Made by a program: the position numbers and the translations under genes. Positions 58,117 to 64,000 of a stretch of DNA of 64,000 nt are shown here, piece after piece. Source of the DNA: Actinoplanes sp. TFC3 (GTDB lineage: Bacteria; Actinomycetota; Actinomycetes; Mycobacteriales; Micromonosporaceae); NCBI RefSeq assembly GCF_001553785.1, contig NZ_LOJP01000001.1, positions 2,281,969-2,345,968 on the forward strand, in the 5' to 3' direction. Below the pieces are notes generated by a model, which worked only from the letters and a program-made list of their open reading frames with translations, was not told where the DNA came from and searched no databases. Every line of letters begins with the position of its first letter. The stretch's first letter is position 1.

Positions 58117-60369
58117 CTACCGGCCGGGACCAGCGCGGCCCTTGTGCCAGCGCAGCGGACCTGGATGGACACTCCACCAGACACGCCGCCACCAGGGCCG
58201 TTTCGCGCGCAGGGCATCCGCATAGGCCACCGCCTGATCACCGGCGCGCACGGCTTGGACATCGTCAGCGGCACCCGGCGCAAAGGCCACCGTGTTCACC
58301 GCCGTCACCAAGTCCCCGAGGGGCGGCAGATCATCGGCTCCCGACGGGGGCGCGGCCGGGCGAACCATCTGCACCTGTGAGCCATATTCGGCGGCTTCCG
58401 TGGCGGCCAGATGCGCGGGCACCGGCCGCCCGGCGAGCCGCAGCGCATCGGTGAACTCCAGCCAGGCCCCGGTGATCCGCGCGTCAACATCCCCACCCGT
58501 CAACCGTCGCCGGCGCAACCCTCGCCGCAGCATCACCAGCGAAGCCACCGCGGCCACCACCAGCAGCACCACCGACCCGGAAGCCCCCGACGCCACGACC
58601 GCCGTGGAAACCCCACCCGCACCGGCAGGCGGCGGCTCAGCCAGCACCGGCGGCGCGGAGGCGCTGGTGGTGCCGGCCGGTGGGGGTGGTTCGGAGGTGG
58701 GTGGCGGCTCGGAGGGTTTGGGGGTGAAGTCGTCCTCGACCGGGCGGGGGGACCCGTCGCTCTTGGGCATCGGGTCGAAGGCCACCCAGCCCAGGTCGTC
58801 GAAGAGCACCTCGGGCCAGGCCACCGCGTCGCCGCCGGTGACCGTGCCACCCTTGCGGGGGGCGTCGAAGCCCACCACGACCCGGGTCGGCAGGCCGGTG
58901 ATCCGGGCCAGCAGCGCGAAGGATGCCGCGAACTGCTCCGACGTACCGACCTGGCCGCCCCGGTTGCGCGGGCCGAACAGGAAGAACTTGAGGTTCGGGT
59001 ACGCGTGACCACTCGGCGCGTCGGGGACCCTGCGGTAGTGCTCGGACAGGAACTGCTCGATGGCGGCGGCGCGGTCGTACGCGGCGCCGTTGCCATCGGC
59101 GAGCTGGCCGGCCAGGCGCTGGATGTCGTCAGGGACGCCGGCGCCGACGGTCAAGTACCGCGTTACCGCGTCACCGCCGGGCACGTCGGCGGTGGGCAGC
59201 AGGTTGTAGTCGGGCTCCGGCAGGTCGGAGGTCACCGTGTACGTCAACCCCGGCACCAGCGACTCCGGCCGGATCACCGTTCCCGTCGCAGCGTCGTAGG
59301 CGATTCGCGTCCCGTCCACGCCCGTGGGGGTGGGCACCACCGGCAGCAGCCGACCGGTCAGCTCGTCGATGGTGATCTGCTGGGTGACCTTGGCGACCGG
59401 CACATCTGCCAGCGCGGGGGGAGCTGGCAGCACCCGGCCGGCGTTGCGATAGGTGGCACCGACGCGCCACGTGATGCCGTCGTAGTCGGGCAGCACGGCC
59501 AGCCGGAGCCGGGCCGTACCCTTGCCGCTGCCGGAGGCGCCCACCTCCAGCAACTTCTGTTTCGGGGCCAGCGCCCACCCGGAGATCCGGTTGAGCGGAG
59601 ACTCGTCGAGACTGTCGACTTGCGGCGGTTGGACGTACCGGCGCGGATCAACAGGGGTCGCGGACACGCGGGCGCCAACCCACGGGCCGATCGCCGCGAC
59701 CAGGCCGATCAGGACCACCAGGCCGGCGCTCGCCCTGGCCAGCGAGCGAGCCCGCACGGCCGCGCGCATCGGCGCCGGGATGCCCTCCAGCTCAGGCCCG
59801 GCGGCCGGACGGGCGGAAACGGCAAGCGCCAGCACGACCAAGCCCGCAAAAGCCAGCGTCGGCCAGCCCGCACTGCCCGCGTTGGGCCCCACCACGTAGA
59901 GCGCGGCGCCGAAGAGCCCGGCGGCGGGCAGGCAGCCCAGCAGCACCCGCCCCGCGCGCACGGCCACCTCACTGCCGGCCAGCCCGGCCAGCCACGCGGC
60001 GATCACCGGAACCACGACGGTGTCGGGCGTCGGCTCGACCGGGATCATGGCGGTGAGCAGCCGCGGAATCCCGTTACGCAGCGCGTCGGCCGCGATGTGG
60101 ACCAGCGAACCGTCGAGACCGGCGCGATCCGCCGCCAGCTGCAAGGACCACGCCGTGTACGCCGCCAGCAGCACCACCGACAAAGGCGCGACACTCCACG
60201 ATGGCAGCCGCCGAGCCGCCATCGCCGTCCCGGCGCTCAGCAACGCCGCGCCCGCCACCAGCTCCACCAGCAACGCATCGGCATAGATCCGCCCCAGCAC
60301 CACCCCGGAAAGCGAGATCAACCCCACCAGGACCATGGGTACGACCACAGCCCGCACCCACCTCACCAT
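58117..60369 (-). CDS. TgpA-type transglutaminase-like membrane protein, catalytically altered
   Basis: A 750-residue protein with six N-terminal helices, a large extracellular domain, a transglutaminase-like core (about residues 415-540) and a C-terminal helix near 605-630, the layout of TgpA-family proteins with DUF3488 and DUF4129-like parts. In the core the catalytic Cys position reads GTSEQF with Ser477, and the His of HAWxEV reads AVAWPEV with Val516, so cysteine-protease chemistry is not possible. It is coupled to the DUF58 gene by a 7-bp overlap. Function is probably structural or binding. Confidence 0.85.
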   Translation of the reverse strand: MVRWVRAVVVPMVLVGLISLSGVVLGRIYADALLVELVAGAALLSAGTAMAARRLPSWSVAPLSVVLLAAYTAWSLQLAADRAGLDGSLVHIAADALRNGIPRLLTAMIPVEPTPDTVVVPVIAAWLAGLAGSEVAVRAGRVLLGCLPAAGLFGAALYVVGPNAGSAGWPTLAFAGLVVLALAVSARPAAGPELEGIPAPMRAAVRARSLARASAGLVVLIGLVAAIGPWVGARVSATPVDPRRYVQPPQVDSLDESPLNRISGWALAPKQKLLEVGASGSGKGTARLRLAVLPDYDGITWRVGATYRNAGRVLPAPPALADVPVAKVTQQITIDELTGRLLPVVPTPTGVDGTRIAYDAATGTVIRPESLVPGLTYTVTSDLPEPDYNLLPTADVPGGDAVTRYLTVGAGVPDDIQRLAGQLADGNGAAYDRAAAIEQFLSEHYRRVPDAPSGHAYPNLKFFLFGPRNRGGQVGTSEQFAASFALLARITGLPTRVVVGFDAPRKGGTVTGGDAVAWPEVLFDDLGWVAFDPMPKSDGSPRPVEDDFTPKPSEPPPTSEPPPPAGTTSASAPPVLAEPPPAGAGGVSTAVVASGASGSVVLLVVAAVASLVMLRRGLRRRRLTGGDVDARITGAWLEFTDALRLAGRPVPAHLAATEAAEYGSQVQMVRPAAPPSGADDLPPLGDLVTAVNTVAFAPGAADDVQAVRAGDQAVAYADALRAKRPWWRRVWWSVHPGPLRWHKGRAGPGR

Positions 60370-61492
60370 CCGCGCACCCCATCCCAGGCGTCCGCGAACT
60401 GCTCCCCGCTCTCCGCCTCGATCAGGATCATCCCGGCACCCGCCCGGCTCCCCGGTTCACGATCACCGAGCAGCCCCGTAATCACCACCGGGTACGGGCC
60501 CCGCAGCGCACCGACCGAACCCAGATCGGCCCGCCCACCGGGGCCGGTCAGGTACACGAGCGTGTCGCCGAGCCGGTTCTGGCGCAGGCTGCGCACGGTC
60601 GTCGTCAGGTCCGCCTGCGCCAGGGTGGCCTCGGTCAGCACGTCCAGATAGGGGCCCTGCGCCGGCCCGGACACCAGCTGCAGCACAACCGGCAGGTCCT
60701 CGCGCACCGCAGCGGCGATGATGCTGGCCGCCGCCTCGCAGGCCACCTCGAAGGACTCCGGATCCCGGCCGGGATGCGCGCTCACCCGGTCATCCAGCAG
60801 CACCACGATGGTCGGCTCGCTGGTGTCCAACTGTTCCCGGACCATCAGCTCGCCGACCTTGGCCGAGCTGCGCCAATGCACCCGGCGCAACTCGTCGCCG
60901 ACCACGTACTCGCGCAGCGAGTCGAAGGTGATCGACCCGTGCGGCACCTTGTCCACGTGCCCATCCAGGCTGCGGGCCATCCCGGCAGGCACCGCGCGCA
61001 GCAGGTGAATGCGCGGGTGCACCCATACCGTGGCAGTGTCGCCGCACGTGCGGGTCAGGCTGAGCAGCCCGAGCGGGTCGTTGCGGGTGACGCGCAGCGG
61101 TCCGACCGGTACGACGCCGCGCCGGCTGGTGGGCACCGCGTAATCCACGGTGGTGTCGCTGCCGGGTCGCAGCCGCAGCAGGGGAACGGGTACGGCGGTG
61201 CTGCCCACCCGGTCGGTGGCGATCAGGTTCGCGGCGCGCAGCTTGCTGGTGTTGCGCACGGTGAGCATCATCCGGGCCGGCTCGCCGCGGGCCACCCGGT
61301 CAGGTTCGGCGCTGCGGTCCACGTCCAGCCGCGGGCGCCACACCGCGAAGATCACGCCGGTCAGCACGGCAACGGCCGCGGCGGCCCCGAGCAGAGCCAG
61401 GTCCGGATAGCCGAAGCGGAAGCCGAGCCCGAGCAGGAGCACCGCGGCCCCGGCCACGCCCAGGCCACGAGCGGTGATGCCCCGCAGCCGCT

Positions 61493-61496
<4 letters not shown>
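60363..61496 (-). CDS. DUF58 domain protein
   Basis: A 377-residue protein. Two N-terminal hydrophobic segments (about 8-55) are followed by a beta-rich region and the DUF58 signature, GSITFDSLREYVVGDELRRV and HWRSSAKVGELMVREQLDTS. The C-terminal half has a von Willebrand A-like fold (TIVVLLDDRVSAHPGRD). DUF58 proteins are the usual partners of MoxR ATPases and TgpA-like proteins. GTG 61496 overlaps the MoxR stop by 4 bp. Confidence 0.88.
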
Positions 61497-62551
<1,055 letters not shown>

Positions 62552-62563
62552 GGGGCAGGTTCC

Positions 62564-64000
62564 TCAGCAGGTGGGCAGGTCGTTCACGTCGTCGCCACCG
62601 TCGAGGTTGAACCAGGCGAACGGGATGTAGTTCTTGCCTTCGTAGTTGACCCGGATCCACCAGCTCGACTGCTTCTGCTTGTTGTAGATGTACGAGTCGA
62701 TGTTGTCACCCTTTTTCTTGCAGTACGCCTCGAGCCGGGTGCCGGGCTTGGCCCAGCCGACCTGCTTGTCGTTGTCCTGCCGGGTGACACTGAAGATCTC
62801 GTTGCCGTTGCGCCCGTCGACGTCCTTGTCGCAGTACGTCGCGGTGTCGCCGTTCTCGCCGTTGTGGCAGGTCGCGGTGCCGTAGAGCGCGGCCGTCTGC
62901 TGCGCCCGAGCCTTGGTTACCGTGCCGGCCGCGTTCTTGGCCGAGATCGTGAACGTGTACGACGTGGACGGCTTCAAGGTGGCGATCTTGAGGCTGGAGC
63001 AGCTACCGGACGCGCTGCCCCCGCCGCCCGACGCGCTCATCGAGCAGCTCGCCGTGCCGCCGCCGGCGTCAACCGTGAACGTGACAGTGCCGGAGTTGTA
63101 GGTCGCCGACGAGCCGGTCACCGTGATCACCGGCTGGGCCACGGTCCTGGCGGTCGCCGTTCCCGGCTCACCCTCGCCGGCCTCGTTGACCGCACGCACC
63201 TCGACCTGCACAGTCTCGCCCTCGCCGAAGCCGTTGAGGGTGACGCCGGTGCCGTCGGTCACGTCGGTGGTCCTGCCGCCGGCGGCTACCGAGTACTTGG
63301 TGATGGGCCGGCCGTTTTCCGCCGGGGCGGCCCAGGTCACGGCGACCGTGCCGGGCTGGTCGCCCACGGTGGCGGCGTCCACGCTGTCCACCCGGGCGGG
63401 CTTGGCGAACGGCACCACGCTGGCGCTGACCGGTGACGCCTTGGACCCGGCGCCGCGCTCGTTGACGGCAACGACGGTGAACGCGTACTGCTTGCCGTAC
63501 TCCAGGTCGCCGTCCTTGATCGTCAGGGCCGTGCCGTCGGTGACGTCGCCGATCGGCGCGCTGCCACCCTCGCTGATCGCGGTGACCGTGTAGCGGTCGA
63601 TCTCCAGGCCTTGCCCGTTGGCCTCGGGCCAGCTCACCGCGACCGTGCCGTCCGGCTTGGCCTCGGCGGTGACCGCTGTGGGCGCGTCGGGCACCTCGGC
63701 CGTCGGCTTGACCGCGTTGCTGACGCGCTCGGGTCCGTCGCCCTTCTTGTTCACCGCGTGCACGGCGAACGTGTAGGTCTCGCCGTTGGTCAGCCCGCTC
63801 ACCTGCAGCGAGCGCTGGTCGGCGCCCACCTGGAACGTCTTGCCGTCGCCCTCGACCACGTAGCGGGTGATCGCCGCGCCGTTGGCCGACGCGGGCTGCC
63901 AGGTGACCCGGGCCTCGGCGTTGCCGGCCGCGGCCCGCACGTTGCGCGGCGCGCCGGGCTTGCTGGCGGTGGGCTTCTTCGGCTTGGGCGGGGGTGGCGG
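62564..64000 (-). CDS. Fibronectin type III repeat protein, partial
   Basis: The frame continues past the window end, so the N-terminus is missing. At least 478 residues are visible: a Pro/Lys-rich linker, three FN3 domains with patterns such as GAPRNVRAAAGNAEARVTW and GETYTFAVHAVNKKGDGPER, a further FN3-like module with a Cys pair (TASCSMSA, GSCSSL), and a C-terminal domain of about 110 residues with four cysteines that ends in DDVNDLPTC. It is probably exported or surface-anchored. It is first in the visible operon with MoxR, DUF58 and TgpA-type genes. Confidence 0.85.
   Translation of the reverse strand, partial: PPPPPKPKKPTASKPGAPRNVRAAAGNAEARVTWQPASANGAAITRYVVEGDGKTFQVGADQRSLQVSGLTNGETYTFAVHAVNKKGDGPERVSNAVKPTAEVPDAPTAVTAEAKPDGTVAVSWPEANGQGLEIDRYTVTAISEGGSAPIGDVTDGTALTIKDGDLEYGKQYAFTVVAVNERGAGSKASPVSASVVPFAKPARVDSVDAATVGDQPGTVAVTWAAPAENGRPITKYSVAAGGRTTDVTDGTGVTLNGFGEGETVQVEVRAVNEAGEGEPGTATARTVAQPVITVTGSSATYNSGTVTFTVDAGGGTASCSMSASGGGGSASGSCSSLKIATLKPSTSYTFTISAKNAAGTVTKARAQQTAALYGTATCHNGENGDTATYCDKDVDGRNGNEIFSVTRQDNDKQVGWAKPGTRLEAYCKKKGDNIDSYIYNKQKQSSWWIRVNYEGKNYIPFAWFNLDGGDDVNDLPTC

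Overview
The window is chromosomal DNA of a very GC-rich actinobacterium. Frequent GTG starts, tightly packed genes with 4-bp or TGATG junctions, F420-type enzymes, a SARP/BTAD regulator, an XRE-NB-ARC-TPR regulator, an MptB-type mannosyltransferase and an LpqY-SugABC-type sugar importer fit Actinomycetota. Micromonosporaceae (Actinoplanes-like) is my best inference, but no marker gene proves it. No rRNA, tRNA, CRISPR array, IS element, integrase or attachment site was recognised.

Layout. 0-7.4 kb: end of a PLP decarboxylase, GNAT, MFS exporter, a second PolA-type polymerase, a glycogen-debranching-type enzyme, an OhrR-like MarR repressor with an operator cluster, and a Nudix hydrolase. 7.4-22.4 kb: a NarL/HisKA_3 two-component pair, a DUF1707 protein, a YdjM-like membrane hydrolase, a GH63 glucosidase, membrane and secreted hypotheticals, an F420-type oxidoreductase, a large SCO7613-type membrane protein, nitronate monooxygenase, the XRE-NB-ARC-TPR regulator and an aldo/keto reductase. 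22.4-27.8 kb: a four-gene sugar importer in the order of mycobacterial lpqY-sugA-sugB-sugC, then a DsbA-fold protein. 27.7-30 kb: a retron-type reverse transcriptase with an in-frame 18-bp minisatellite, next to a degenerate 16-bp tandem repeat and a strong terminator. 30-32.2 kb: a fused anthranilate synthase preceded by what reads as a complete trp attenuator. 32.2-43.1 kb: two signalling blocks: receiver plus CHASE3 histidine kinase; and a kinase lacking the canonical phospho-histidine, divergent from a receiver-HEAT-GT2 operon. Between them lie a wHTH/membrane-protein pair and relics of a DUF4265 gene and a CPBP protease gene. 43-50.4 kb: DUF3159, NodS-type methyltransferase, MarR/epimerase divergon with a perfect operator, GH54 arabinofuranosidase, PP2C phosphatase, a DUF2975 relic, a YozG-like HTH and mptB. 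50.3-58.1 kb: two PAP2 phosphatases, HTH protein, F420/NADP-type reductase, SARP-like regulator, LysR, metallo-beta-lactamase-fold hydrolase and a TmrB-like kinase. 58.1-64 kb: a four-gene operon of secreted FN3 protein, MoxR ATPase, DUF58 protein and a TgpA-type protein whose transglutaminase core has lost its Cys and His.

Shared themes are alpha-glucan and disaccharide use (debranching enzyme, GH63, trehalose-type importer, arabinofuranosidase), envelope polysaccharide work (GT2, MptB, PAP2) and dense local regulation, with several palindromes that match neighbouring repressors. The observations most worth following are the trp attenuator, the kinase without a phospho-histidine, the reverse-transcriptase locus and the catalytically dead transglutaminase.
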